A stretch of 35,183 nt of DNA from Phycisphaerae bacterium (GCA_022072445.1 JAJVHV010000036.1:1-35183), one strand, 5' to 3'. Shown: positions 6,646 to 14,694, numbered from the stretch's first letter. Notes: generated by a model from the letters alone, not told the origin. Numbers and translations are program-made.

Positions 6646-9099
6646 CTATTTCCCCGGCTTCGTCAGGTTAAGCGATACCTTGAGGCACTCACATCGGACC
6701 GCCTCTTCTAGCCCCCTTCGAGGTGACACGTGCAGCCACGACCCGCAGGCTGGGCACATGAGACACGCCAAGAGGTCCTTGTAGGCGGCGACGACAGGCT
6801 CGAAGTCTTGCCGCACAAACTCAGCCCAAGCGTTGTAATGCACAGCCGAATTCACGGCCCAGTTCTCGACATTGCTCCTCGTTGTGCATTCCGAAAACCG
6901 ATGCTTGTAGTCTGCGATGGCCTTCTTTGCGTCCTCGTTTTTCCACGCCTGAGTCGAGTCGGCCGCCTTTCCCAACAAGGCCTTAAAGCGACTTACGACA
7001 TTCGGCAGTAATTCCCCAAGCTCATGTCCGCCTTCAAGCCTATGGGGAGTGGATGCACCAAGATTGGAAGCCAATTCATGTGAAACGAACTCAAGGTGCC
7101 GCCGCAACACCGCCGCCGCTTCGGACACCTCTTCCTTCGCGAGCTGTTCCGCAATCTTCTCCCAGACATCCTTTGACTCATCGACAAGCGGGCCGTGGTC
7201 AACCGTCCAGCTACGGAAAGTGACGCAGGACGCCTTGTTGACGATGCCGGCGGACCGCATCTGGTGAAACCAAGCCTGCTCATGGGTGGTAATAACGAAC
7301 TGAGTGTGCGGAAATTGAGTCTTGAGGAGATTGCATAATTCCTTGCGGTGCTGATTATCGACTGACATTACAACGTCATCCAATACTGCAAGAGAGAAGC
7401 TCTCTCCAAGAAGACGCTTCATCAAGGCGAAATAAAGACACAGGCCCATTCCGTCTTGATGGCCCTCGCTATGATATGCTCCAGGCGGAAACAGGCCTCG
7501 TTTGTGAAAATCGACCATCAACTCAAGCTTCCCTTCTGACGGAGAGAGTTTCGCTGTAAACTCGCCCTCATCATCGTGGTTAATGAGCCGATACAAACCA
7601 GCGAATGACTCCTGCACCTCGTTATAGAGGTCGCTTAGCACCTGTTCCGCGGCATCACAGTAGGCCTTGTAAGCCGCCGCGGCTATCTTCGCCGCCCGAG
7701 CCATCTTCTCTTCGTGGCGACGGGCCTTTTGCAACGCATCAAGGCGTTCCTGGGCAACGATAAGAAAGGTATGTGCCTGTACCACGGCTGAACGGTCTGG
7801 CAATGCGTCAACCGCCGTATCCAAGCGTGCGAGTGCATCAATCGCTTTCTTCGGCGGTTTGTGCCAATCGCCCGATAGTTGGAGCCGAGCGGACTCCGCA
7901 CCTTCGGTAGTCTGGACTGTCGTTTTCAGCTCCGACAAACCCGCATGCCAATCCTTAAGTGCCTGCCCTGAGAGCTCGTCCTTGAGGGCGACTGCCGCCT
8001 TCTGTACAACGGCGACGAGTGACACAACGGAATCGATGTCGGCAGAGACGGTCTGTTTGGCGAGACGCAGCTCTTGCTCTACGGCCTCGGCTGCTTGTGA
8101 CTGTTTGAGTTTCGTTTGGAGGTGAGCACGTAGTTCGTCAATATTCCACTCCGTATCACATAGGGGACACGCCTCCTCCGTTGCGTAGTCAAGGCCGGTC
8201 TGAAAGAACGCACGACGTTGCAGAGTCGTCAGTAGAGTCGGCTCGGCCTTTATCTTGTCGAGGCATATCAATAGTTGGGCCGCCGAAGTGGTCTTTGGGT
8301 CCTGAGACTTACTCACGCGAGCAGTCAACTCACGAACGTCCCGAAGGGTCGTGTCACGATTGATTCGCTCCGATTCCACACGGGCGTCCGGGACTCCTTC
8401 CTTAAGTGAAGTCTCGGCGGTCAATTCGGTTAAGGGCTTTAATCCCAATGCTGCACGATGCTTATTCGCGGCAGTGATGATATCGGCCGCTACAAGCTTC
8501 GGTAAGTCAAAGTGCCGTCGCAACGTGTCGGCGGCCGAGTTACTCGACGCCTGTGCCTCTGTGTATTTGTTCCCGGCACGATTGGAAGCTGTTTTCAGTG
8601 TGGCCCTAGCTTGGCTGATTGAGTCGAGGCGAAGCAGTGTCTGAACGTCTTTTGACCTGCTCGTAGCCTCGGTGAGGATTAGCTTGATAATCTGCCGCCG
8701 GGTCAGGGTTATTTCAGGGTGCTCCGCGACGGTGGCTAGGACCGTTTGTATGTCGCTGTCGGCGGGAGTAATGTCGGGTTCAGTTGGTTTCTTGGCTTTG
8801 CGAACAATCGTCGCATGCTTATTCAGCGTAAGCAGATATACCTTCAGACGCACAAAGGCTGCATCGGGATAATCACGAGCATCGACGTGCGGCCCGTGCG
8901 TCTTGACCGTGAGGCCGGCCGTGCCCTTGCCAGACAGCCGAGTCATGTCGCCGGTCAGGCCAAACTCGATGGCGTCCACGACACCGCTTTTTCCAGACCC
9001 GTTGGGACCCTGAATCGCGAACGATTTGCGGTTCATGGCGAGTGTTAGCTTGCGGATTCCACGAAGCTCTTCGATGTGAACTTCTTCAAGCTGAATCAC
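6646..9099 (-). CDS. SMC/Rad50-like ABC ATPase with zinc hook and C-terminal zinc-ribbon extension
   Basis: The 817-aa ATPase has a Walker A motif GPNGSGKS about 30 residues from the start (preceded by IEELRGIRKLTLAMN). Coiled-coil segments flank a central CPLC zinc-hook-like motif (near residue 320, TEEACPLCDTEWN). A signature-like segment (HSEGHQDGMGLCLYFALMKRLLG) leads to Walker B (LAVLDDVVMSVD) and the H-loop region (FVITTHEQAWF). About 220 residues follow that are not part of the ATPase head. They are helical and end in CPACGSWLHV...CEC. The start is GTG 9099, with GGAGGGG just upstream. It overlaps the preceding small gene by 14 bp, so they are translationally coupled. Base composition is visibly less G+C-rich than the flanks, suggesting transfer. 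RloC, PtuA and Lamassu LmuB are related in architecture, but no specific family is claimed. Confidence 0.85.
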   Translation of the reverse strand: MIQLEEVHIEELRGIRKLTLAMNRKSFAIQGPNGSGKSGVVDAIEFGLTGDMTRLSGKGTAGLTVKTHGPHVDARDYPDAAFVRLKVYLLTLNKHATIVRKAKKPTEPDITPADSDIQTVLATVAEHPEITLTRRQIIKLILTEATSRSKDVQTLLRLDSISQARATLKTASNRAGNKYTEAQASSNSAADTLRRHFDLPKLVAADIITAANKHRAALGLKPLTELTAETSLKEGVPDARVESERINRDTTLRDVRELTARVSKSQDPKTTSAAQLLICLDKIKAEPTLLTTLQRRAFFQTGLDYATEEACPLCDTEWNIDELRAHLQTKLKQSQAAEAVEQELRLAKQTVSADIDSVVSLVAVVQKAAVALKDELSGQALKDWHAGLSELKTTVQTTEGAESARLQLSGDWHKPPKKAIDALARLDTAVDALPDRSAVVQAHTFLIVAQERLDALQKARRHEEKMARAAKIAAAAYKAYCDAAEQVLSDLYNEVQESFAGLYRLINHDDEGEFTAKLSPSEGKLELMVDFHKRGLFPPGAYHSEGHQDGMGLCLYFALMKRLLGESFSLAVLDDVVMSVDNQHRKELCNLLKTQFPHTQFVITTHEQAWFHQMRSAGIVNKASCVTFRSWTVDHGPLVDESKDVWEKIAEQLAKEEVSEAAAVLRRHLEFVSHELASNLGASTPHRLEGGHELGELLPNVVSRFKALLGKAADSTQAWKNEDAKKAIADYKHRFSECTTRSNVENWAVNSAVHYNAWAEFVRQDFEPVVAAYKDLLACLMCPACGSWLHVSPRRGLEEAVRCECLKVSLNLTKPGK

Positions 9100-9277
9100 G
9101 GGACCCCTCCGCGTACTTCTCAAAAAGTGCGACGAGCGTTTCAGCTTTCTGCGGCTTTGTGTCGGCGAGTAGTTTCTTGAGTTCGCCAGCGGCTTCGACG
9201 TAGGAGGCATCCGCCGCAATGAGGGCCTGGGCGAAATTCTCAGCCACGCGAGCCGTTATGTTGGCTGCATCAGTCAT
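9086..9277 (-). CDS. Small helical protein, first gene of the ATPase cassette
   Basis: This 63-aa protein begins MTDAANITARVAENFAQAL and is predicted to be almost entirely helical, with Ala/Lys/Glu-rich heptad-like spacing (AGELKKLLADTKPQKAETLVALFEKYAEG). The start at ATG 9277 is supported by GAGG a few bases upstream. An upstream in-frame extension to 9337 is possible but lacks support. Its 3' end overlaps the ATPase GTG by 14 bp. The tight coupling suggests a stoichiometric partner of the ATPase, in the way small subunits accompany SMC-like defence ATPases. I do not recognise the family. Confidence 0.72.
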   Translation of the reverse strand: MTDAANITARVAENFAQALIAADASYVEAAGELKKLLADTKPQKAETLVALFEKYAEGSRDSA

Positions 9278-9366
9278 CGTCGCCTCACCGCTTGAGGGGG
9301 TTCGAGTGAATACTACCCTAGCTTGCCCGCCCCGCACAGGTTCCGCTCGTCGATGGTCTGCCGTCT

Positions 9367-9442
9367 AAGGCCGTCGCCGTCGGGTTCTCGCCCCGTCGAG
9401 GCCGGCAGGCCCTTGGAACCCGATGACGCACGGCCGGGCGGC
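9367..9442. repeat. Direct repeat copy B flanking the ATPase cassette
   Basis: This is the second copy of the repeat at 5705-5779, in the same orientation and about 3.66 kb away. The stem is kept: GTCGGGTTC (9379-9387) with GAACCCGA (9416-9423), plus inner GGCC arms. Differences lie mostly in loops and at the end. It sits between the cassette's first gene and the 3' end of uvrC, about 40 bases from the uvrC stop. Confidence 0.85.
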
Positions 9443-9483
9443 CGCACGCGGCAGGCAGCCGCTCCCCGATGGCGCATCCAGAT

Positions 9484-10977
9484 CTAAGCCTCATCGCCCG
9501 GCGGCACCTGCGACTCATCGCCTTCCACCCGCCGCTCGCGGCGCTTTCTCAACCGCGACGCGTCGCGCGGCAACGCCGCCGCCCGCGGCGGGCGCCGGCC
9601 CTGCTTCACTTCTTCGTCGAAAACGCGCTTGCGCCGCAGGATGTGATGGTAGTGCTGGCCGAAACGATGCGACTCGTCTCGAATCTGCTGCACGAGGCGC
9701 AGCGCTTCGTTATTCCGCGACAGGCGCAGCGGCTCGCTGCGTGCCTGCACGTAGACCAGTTCCTCGCGCTTCGCCAGCGAAATGACCATCGCCGGCTTGC
9801 CGGGCCGCCCACCCTCCGCCTCGACCGCGCGGTGCATCATCTCGAACGCCTCCAGCGCCGCGTGAAGCTGCCCGAGGCCGCCGTCGATCAGGATCACGTC
9901 TGGAAAGAGCGCCTCGCTGCTGGCCGCCTGGCGATAACGCCGCGCGATCACTTCGCGGATCATCGCGTAGTCGTCCACGCCCGCGACGGTCTTGATCCGA
10001 TAGCGCCGGTAGCCGCTCTTGAAGGGGCGGCCGTCGATGAAGCACACCAGCGAACCCACCGACTCCTCGCCCTGCAGCGTCGCGATGTCGATGCCCTCGA
10101 TGATCCGCGGCGGGTCGGGCAGGTCGAGCAGCTTCCCGAGTTTATCCAGACCGGCCCGCGGATCGACGTAGAACACCTCGGGCTGCACGTCCGCATCGAC
10201 GTCGCCGCTCAGCGACAGCGCGCCGATCGCCTTGATCCGATCGCGCAGCACCGCCGCCTGTTCGTAATCCTTGGCCTCCGCGGCCTGCTGCATCTCGCGC
10301 GTCATCTGCCTGACAAGCGTGCTGCGCTTACTGCGCAGCAATTGCCGCAGGCGGCGGATGTCCTCGCCATAGGCCTCCGCCGAAATGAGGTCGGCGCACG
10401 GGGCCGTGCACTGGTGGATCGAGTGCAGCAGGCAGGGCCGGAAAGAACGGCGCGACTCGTCGTCCTTGCGGATCTCCAGCTCGCACGTTCGGAATTTGAA
10501 CACCCGCTGCAGCGCGTTCACCGCGTCGCGCAGCCCGCTGGCGCTGGTGAACGGCCCATAAAGCTTCACGCCCTTCCGCCGCGGGGCGCGCGTCACGAAC
10601 ACGCCCGGAAAGTCGTCGCCGGTGGTGATCTCCAGATACGGAAACGACTTGTCGTCCTTGAGCCGCTCGTTGAAGGGCGGCTGGATGTCCTTGATGAGGC
10701 GATTTTCGCGGAGCAGGGCGTCGACTTCGGTCTCGCAGTCCAGAAAATCAATGTCCTGCACCAGCGCCGCCATGTGCGCGACTTCCGGACCACGGCTCGA
10801 CAGCAGGTCGGCCGAGTCCTGGAAATAGCTCGAGACGCGCGAGCGCAGGTCGCGCGCTTTGCCCACGTAAAGCACGCGCCCGTCGCCATCCTTCATCAGG
10901 TAGACGCCGGGCGTCTTCGGAAAGTGACCGATCTTCTCGCGCAGCCGCGCGATGCGTGCCTCGTCGGGTTTCGGCAT
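9484..10977 (-). CDS. uvrC: Excinuclease ABC subunit UvrC lacking the C-terminal HhH domain
   Basis: UvrC makes both incisions in nucleotide excision repair after loading by UvrB. The 497-aa protein starts with a GIY-YIG nuclease (TPGVYLMKDGDGRVLYVGKA, about residues 22-41). Next come the cysteine region (CLLHSIHQCTAPC), a UVR motif for UvrB binding (AAEAKDYEQAAVLRDRIKAI, near residue 235), and the RNase-H-like 5'-incision domain (IIEGIDIATLQGEESVGS, DVILIDGGLGQ, RDESHRFGQHYH). It stops soon after RRKRVFDEE in a basic, low-complexity tail. The tandem helix-hairpin-helix that normally makes UvrC about 600 aa is missing. The 3' end adjoins repeat copy B. Truncation by insertion or lineage-specific loss are both possible; both nuclease sites look intact. 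Confidence 0.94.
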   Translation of the reverse strand: MPKPDEARIARLREKIGHFPKTPGVYLMKDGDGRVLYVGKARDLRSRVSSYFQDSADLLSSRGPEVAHMAALVQDIDFLDCETEVDALLRENRLIKDIQPPFNERLKDDKSFPYLEITTGDDFPGVFVTRAPRRKGVKLYGPFTSASGLRDAVNALQRVFKFRTCELEIRKDDESRRSFRPCLLHSIHQCTAPCADLISAEAYGEDIRRLRQLLRSKRSTLVRQMTREMQQAAEAKDYEQAAVLRDRIKAIGALSLSGDVDADVQPEVFYVDPRAGLDKLGKLLDLPDPPRIIEGIDIATLQGEESVGSLVCFIDGRPFKSGYRRYRIKTVAGVDDYAMIREVIARRYRQAASSEALFPDVILIDGGLGQLHAALEAFEMMHRAVEAEGGRPGKPAMVISLAKREELVYVQARSEPLRLSRNNEALRLVQQIRDESHRFGQHYHHILRRKRVFDEEVKQGRRPPRAAALPRDASRLRKRRERRVEGDESQVPPGDEA

Positions 10978-11020
10978 GTCGGCATTATAGCGCCGCGCCG
11001 CGCGCCGCCCGCCGCCCGCG

Positions 11021-11428
11021 TCACACGCCGTCGGCTCCGCGGACCCCGCGCAGCCGCGCGTAAACCACGCCGTCGCGGACCCGCGCCTCGTAGCTGCGCA
11101 ACCTCACGCTCGCATTATGCACACACGCCGCGGTCCGCAGATCGAACTGCCACTGATGCCACGGACACGCGACGATCGACCCTCGGACAACGCCGCCGGC
11201 GAGGTTGCCGTGCGCGTGCGGACATGCGTTATCGGTGACGATAAGCGTGTCGGCGACTCGGAATATCGCCAATTCATATCCGGGAACGCTTACGAACGTC
11301 CCGGTCTCCGTCGGATTCAGCCTCTCAACCGGCAACAGCGCCACCCAGCCGCCCTCACCGTCGCCGCCACGCATGAAATCGGCCCATTGACGCCATCGCC
11401 CGTTGGCCCAGAACACGCCCGAACGCAT
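11021..11428 (-). CDS. Rieske [2Fe-2S] ferredoxin-like protein
   Basis: The 135-aa protein has the Rieske cluster motifs CPHAHGNLAGG and CPWHQWQFD (C-x-H and C-x-x-H, about residues 67-90). They follow a typical lead of PVERLNPTETGTFVSV and ELAIFRVADTLIVTDNA. It resembles small NirD-like or dioxygenase-ferredoxin-like Rieske proteins that pass electrons in the cytosol. No partner reductase or oxygenase is adjacent, so the electron acceptor is unknown. The start may instead be the internal ATG at 11374 (MRGGDGEGG); neither has a convincing ribosome-binding site. It diverges from the Hc1-like gene. Confidence 0.88.
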   Translation of the reverse strand: MRSGVFWANGRWRQWADFMRGGDGEGGWVALLPVERLNPTETGTFVSVPGYELAIFRVADTLIVTDNACPHAHGNLAGGVVRGSIVACPWHQWQFDLRTAACVHNASVRLRSYEARVRDGVVYARLRGVRGADGV

Positions 11429-11561
11429 TTGCGTCTTGAAATATACGCCCGCGGGCGTTAATAACCGCGATTCAGGCCAGGCACGCGCGAAAGCCTAGCG
11501 ACGGGTGTCGCATTTGCAAGCGCCCAGACAGGCCGCCGGTTGACGCGGCAGGGAGAGCAAT

Positions 11562-11750
11562 ATGGAGGAGTACCAGAATCTCCGGCGACTCGTGGAAGAA
11601 GTCGCGGAAGACGTGGCGAAGGCGGCCGGGGGCAATAAGGCGGCCGGGACGCGCGTCCGGAAAGTGATGCAGGACATCAAGAACACGGCCCAGGAAGTCC
11701 GCAAGAAGATCCTTGGATCGCGGAGCGACGCGCCGGCGCCTCAGAAGTGA
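11562..11750 (+). CDS. Histone H1-like (Hc1-type) DNA-binding protein
   Basis: This is a 62-aa lysine-rich protein with the segment KAAGTRVRKVMQDIKNTAQEVRKKIL. It resembles the conserved part of chlamydial Hc1 and its planctomycete relatives, which compact the nucleoid. It has an acidic N-terminal helix (EEYQNLRRLVEEVAEDVAKAAGG) and a short basic C-terminus, with no long Lys/Ala-rich tail. AGGGAGAG lies upstream of the ATG. It is probably monocistronic; the FabZ-like gene follows about 120 bp later. Confidence 0.75.
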   Translation: MEEYQNLRRLVEEVAEDVAKAAGGNKAAGTRVRKVMQDIKNTAQEVRKKILGSRSDAPAPQK

Positions 11751-11867
11751 CGTGCGGCGGAGCTGGGCAGCGTCGAGGATATGGGTCCGTCTGGTTGAAT
11801 CCGTCCATTCGTGCGGGGCGGCCATGGTTTGGCCAGCCCCGTTCTGTTTTTCGACAGGTGTAGTCGT

Positions 11868-12344
11868 ATGCCGCCGCCCGTGATTCTCGACCCCGCGACG
11901 CTTCGCGACGCGCCCTGCCTTGTCTCCAAGTCCGGAATTGGAGAGCTTAACCCGCATCGCCACGAATTCGCGCTGCTCGACGGCATCGTACACAAGGACC
12001 TGCCCTCGGGCATTATCGCCGGATATATGGACGTGCGAACGGACGACTGGTGGGTGCGCGGGCACATTCCGGGGCGACCGTTGCTTCCGGGCGTGCTGAT
12101 GATCGAGGCGGCCGCGCAGCTCGCGAGTTTCGGGACGAAGCTTCTCGGCCCGGACGAAGTGGGGTTTGTCGGGTTTGGGGGGCTGGAGCAGGTCAAGTTT
12201 CGCGAGACGGTTGAGCCGCCGGCGCGACTTTTGATCGTCGCGCGCGTGCGCGAACTTCGTCCGCGGCGGACGATCTGGGACACGCAGGGGTTCGTTGGCA
12301 CGAAGATGGCGTTCGAGGCGGTCATTATCGGAATGCGTGTCTAG
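11868..12344 (+). CDS. FabZ-like beta-hydroxyacyl-ACP dehydratase
   Basis: This is a hot-dog-fold dehydratase of the FabA/FabZ group, acting in fatty-acid or polyketide-type acyl chain elongation. Motifs are NPHRHEFALLDGI near the N-terminus and GHIPGRPLLPGVLMIEAAAQLASF around residues 62-85, which holds the catalytic His and helix. This is followed by GFGGLEQVKFRETVEP. The chosen start, ATG 11868 (MPPPVILDP), gives 158 aa, close to FabZ length. The longer open frame from 11811 adds 19 residues without family support. It lies 17 bp upstream of the UvrC-like gene and may be co-transcribed. Planctomycetes carry several FabZ paralogues, so this need not be the main fatty-acid enzyme. Confidence 0.87.
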   Translation: MPPPVILDPATLRDAPCLVSKSGIGELNPHRHEFALLDGIVHKDLPSGIIAGYMDVRTDDWWVRGHIPGRPLLPGVLMIEAAAQLASFGTKLLGPDEVGFVGFGGLEQVKFRETVEPPARLLIVARVRELRPRRTIWDTQGFVGTKMAFEAVIIGMRV

Positions 12345-12361
12345 GGGCGGCGGCGGACGGC

Positions 12362-13570
12362 ATGCCCGCGGAAACGGACTGGCGCCTGCTCCTGCCGCGG
12401 CACCATACGGGGAACGCCGCATCCGCCGCCGACGGCGCCGCGGCGCGGGCCGCGGTTTATGTGCTGCTGGACGAACACGACCGGCCGATCCAACTGGCGC
12501 TGACGCACGATCTACGTCGTTTGCTGCGCAGCCGGCTCGCGCAAGCTGATGCCGAACCGCAGCGCCGCCGCGTCGAACTCGGCGCGATCGTGCGTGGCGT
12601 GCGCTGGTGCGAGTGTGCCACGGGGCTGGAAGCGCGCTGGAGGTATCTTCAGATTGCCCGACTGATGTATCCGCGCCTCTACCGCCGGCAACTGCCGTTC
12701 GGGCCGGCGTGGTTTCTGCACGTTGACTGGTCGGAACGTGTGCCGGACATCCGCGCGACGGATCGCGTGTGGCAGGGCTCGGGCGAGTGGCTCGGTCCGT
12801 GGAGCGACCGCGCGACGTGCCAGCGGGCCGTCGAGGGGCTGTGGGACCTGTTCGATCTGTGTCGTTATCCCAACGAGGTGCGCCGCTATCCCGAAGGGAA
12901 GCGCTGCCAGTATGCCGAAATGGGCCGCTGCGACGCGCCCTGCGACGGCAGCGCCGAGATCCGCCACTACCACGATCGCTGCCGCGCCGCGTGGGCGTTC
13001 GCCGGCGGAAACGGCGAGAACGCCGACGGCCGCCGCGCGATCATCGGACGCTGGATCGAGCGGGCCACCGACGCGATGCGCCGCGCCGCCGACGAGCGGC
13101 GTTTCGAGCGAGCCGCGCAAATTCGCTCGCAGATCCAGTTCGCCGAGACGTGGAAGCGCGGGTGGGCGGCGCTGCCGACCCGCGAGCAGGCGCTGCGGAT
13201 GGTGCTGGCGCTGCCGGTGCCGCGGCGGCGGCAGTGGCAGATCTGCCGGTTTGATCGCGGGCGGTTTGACGTCGGCGGCGCGGTGAAGACCGGTGAGCTG
13301 GCCCGGGCGATCGCAACCGGCGCCGCCGACATCGACGCATCGGCGGGGGGCGAGGCGGCGCCGCGCACCGCGCCGCCAGAGGCAACCAATGACTCGGCCG
13401 AAGCCCGCATGGAGGCGACCTGGCTGCTGTCGCACTTCTTGAATCACAGCGAGGCGGGCGCGGCGATCGTGGCGTGGTTAAGCGAGCGGCCCGCGAACGG
13501 CGACTGGTCGGGGCTGGTCGAGCGGCGATTGAGTGGAATCCGCGCGCGGCCGCCGGCGCCGCTAGTGTAG
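12362..13570 (+). CDS. UvrC-like protein with degenerate GIY-YIG region
   Basis: This 402-aa protein is alignable by eye with the UvrC in this window. The N-terminal AVYVLLDEHDRPIQLALTHDLRRLL lines up with the GIY-YIG segment VYLMKDGDGRVLYVGKARDL of UvrC, but the YVG-K core has become QLAL-T. The middle matches the UvrC linker: GPWSDRATCQRAVEGLWDLFDLC, then RCQYAEMGRCDAPCDG, and a UVR-like helix (MRRAADERRFERAAQIRSQI). The C-terminal third shows none of the RNase-H-like catalytic motifs and has an Ala-rich insert. It may be a non-catalytic UvrB-binding protein or an accessory to the shortened UvrC; both are inference. It ends inside the inverted-repeat element at 13562, which supplies its stop codon. 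Confidence 0.7.
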   Translation: MPAETDWRLLLPRHHTGNAASAADGAAARAAVYVLLDEHDRPIQLALTHDLRRLLRSRLAQADAEPQRRRVELGAIVRGVRWCECATGLEARWRYLQIARLMYPRLYRRQLPFGPAWFLHVDWSERVPDIRATDRVWQGSGEWLGPWSDRATCQRAVEGLWDLFDLCRYPNEVRRYPEGKRCQYAEMGRCDAPCDGSAEIRHYHDRCRAAWAFAGGNGENADGRRAIIGRWIERATDAMRRAADERRFERAAQIRSQIQFAETWKRGWAALPTREQALRMVLALPVPRRRQWQICRFDRGRFDVGGAVKTGELARAIATGAADIDASAGGEAAPRTAPPEATNDSAEARMEATWLLSHFLNHSEAGAAIVAWLSERPANGDWSGLVERRLSGIRARPPAPLV

Positions 13571-13725
13571 TGCCTCAGAAATGCCGTGCGGTATTCCGAA
13601 GGGGAGCATTGGCCTCCGGGCGGTCCGCATCGGCCTCCGGCCAGTGCGGACGGCGTTTCGCACCGGCCAGAGGCCGATGCTCCCCGAACCGAATCGGACG
13701 CAATATTTCTGAGGCAGTACACTAG
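13562..13725. repeat. 164-bp inverted-repeat element (MITE-like)
   Basis: The outer 21 bases of each end (starting CTAGTGTA) match as an inverted repeat with one mismatch. A second paired block further in (GGGGAGCAT-GGCCTC) has one mismatch, and an inner hairpin GTCCGCA...TGCGGAC fills the centre. No protein is encoded. The TAG in the left end stops the UvrC-like gene, and the TAG in the right end stops the convergent membrane-protein gene. The CTAG at both outer ends could be a palindromic target site. It may equally be a strong bidirectional transcription barrier. Confidence 0.8.
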
Positions 13726-14588
13726 AAGGGCAGGACGTCGAACCAGCGATCAATGAGCGCGAGGATCGACATGGCGACGTAGTCGATGTGCAGCACGAAG
13801 AGCAGCAGCAACCCCAGCGCCAGGAAGACGCTGGCGAGAATCGCGGGCCGGCGTCGCCATGACGCCAGGCGGCAGCGGTGATGGAAGATGACCGCCAGGC
13901 CGGCCGACCAGAGCAGGAGCTGCGGCGCCCAGAGAAAGCGATCGTCGTCGACGAAATACTCAAGCGCCTGGTAGGGTGCTCGCTCGAAAAGCATGTCGCC
14001 GAGTTCCTCGAGCGTGACGACCGGCGGGCCGCAGACGAACTCGGTGGCGACGATCGCGGTCGTGTAGAACCCGACGCACAGCCAGAACCCCAGCGTCCGG
14101 CGCCAGGCTCCGCGGCGGGCCGGATCGAGCAGCGCCAGAAGCACCGTCTGCACCAGGATGTAGACGGCGGCGGTGAGCACCCAGGTGGTGAGAAACCAGA
14201 GTTCGTCCGGGCTTTGGACGATGAGGACGATCGAGCCCGGCACGAAGCAGAGCAGCGCGAAGACCAGGCCGAGCGAGAGCGACGCGCAGCGGTTGATCTG
14301 CCGGGCGAACACCCACGGGGCGAAGAGCACCGTGGCGCAGGTGATGAAGAACGCCGGCGCGCGAAACCAGCCGCGGGCGGCCTCCCAGGCGATGAGCGGC
14401 TGGCGCTGGGCGGCGGCGAGCCGCTCGGCGAGGTCGAACGGCCGGCCGCATTCGGGGCAACGGGCTTCGCTCAGGCCGCTCAGGTCATAGTCGCAGAACA
14501 CGCACCGCGGGTGTGCGTCGTCGGTGCGGGCAGTCGTGGGGGCAGTCTCGCCTGTCGGATCGCGCTGGTCGTGACTCACGGCGGCCAT
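13722..14588 (-). CDS. Zinc-ribbon integral membrane protein
   Basis: This 288-aa protein has no recognised function. After a Thr/Asp-rich start, a zinc ribbon CVFCDYDLSGLSEARCPECG lies at about residues 29-48. About five or six hydrophobic helices follow (for example AFFITCATVLFAPWVFA, LGLVFALLCFVPGSIVLIV, WVLTAAVYILVQTVLLAL, PAILASVFLALGLLLLFVL). The C-x2-C-x-Y-x-L-x-GL pattern is shared with the protein at 4072-4791 and recurs in planctomycete membrane proteins. The stop codon lies inside the inverted-repeat element. It is followed upstream by the frameshifted MauE-like gene after a 106-bp gap. Confidence 0.75.
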   Translation of the reverse strand: MAAVSHDQRDPTGETAPTTARTDDAHPRCVFCDYDLSGLSEARCPECGRPFDLAERLAAAQRQPLIAWEAARGWFRAPAFFITCATVLFAPWVFARQINRCASLSLGLVFALLCFVPGSIVLIVQSPDELWFLTTWVLTAAVYILVQTVLLALLDPARRGAWRRTLGFWLCVGFYTTAIVATEFVCGPPVVTLEELGDMLFERAPYQALEYFVDDDRFLWAPQLLLWSAGLAVIFHHRCRLASWRRRPAILASVFLALGLLLLFVLHIDYVAMSILALIDRWFDVLPF

Positions 14589-14694
14589 GTTCGGCGCTGC
14601 GTATCAAAATCGCCAGAGGAGGTGGATTCGCGCGGCCGGGCGGTCGCGCTCGGCGGCGCTTCGTGCTTCGATGGGCGTGCGTGCGGGAAGGGCG

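Noticed and set aside
9379-9395. tRNA T-arm remnant (GGGTTC...) in the direct repeats
   Set aside because: Only four base pairs form, and no acceptor or anticodon arm can be found around it.
11738-11757. Similarity between GCCTCAGAA-TG-CGTGCGG after the Hc1 gene and the left end of the inverted-repeat element at 13571
   Set aside because: Only about 20 bases match and no second arm is present, so chance cannot be excluded.
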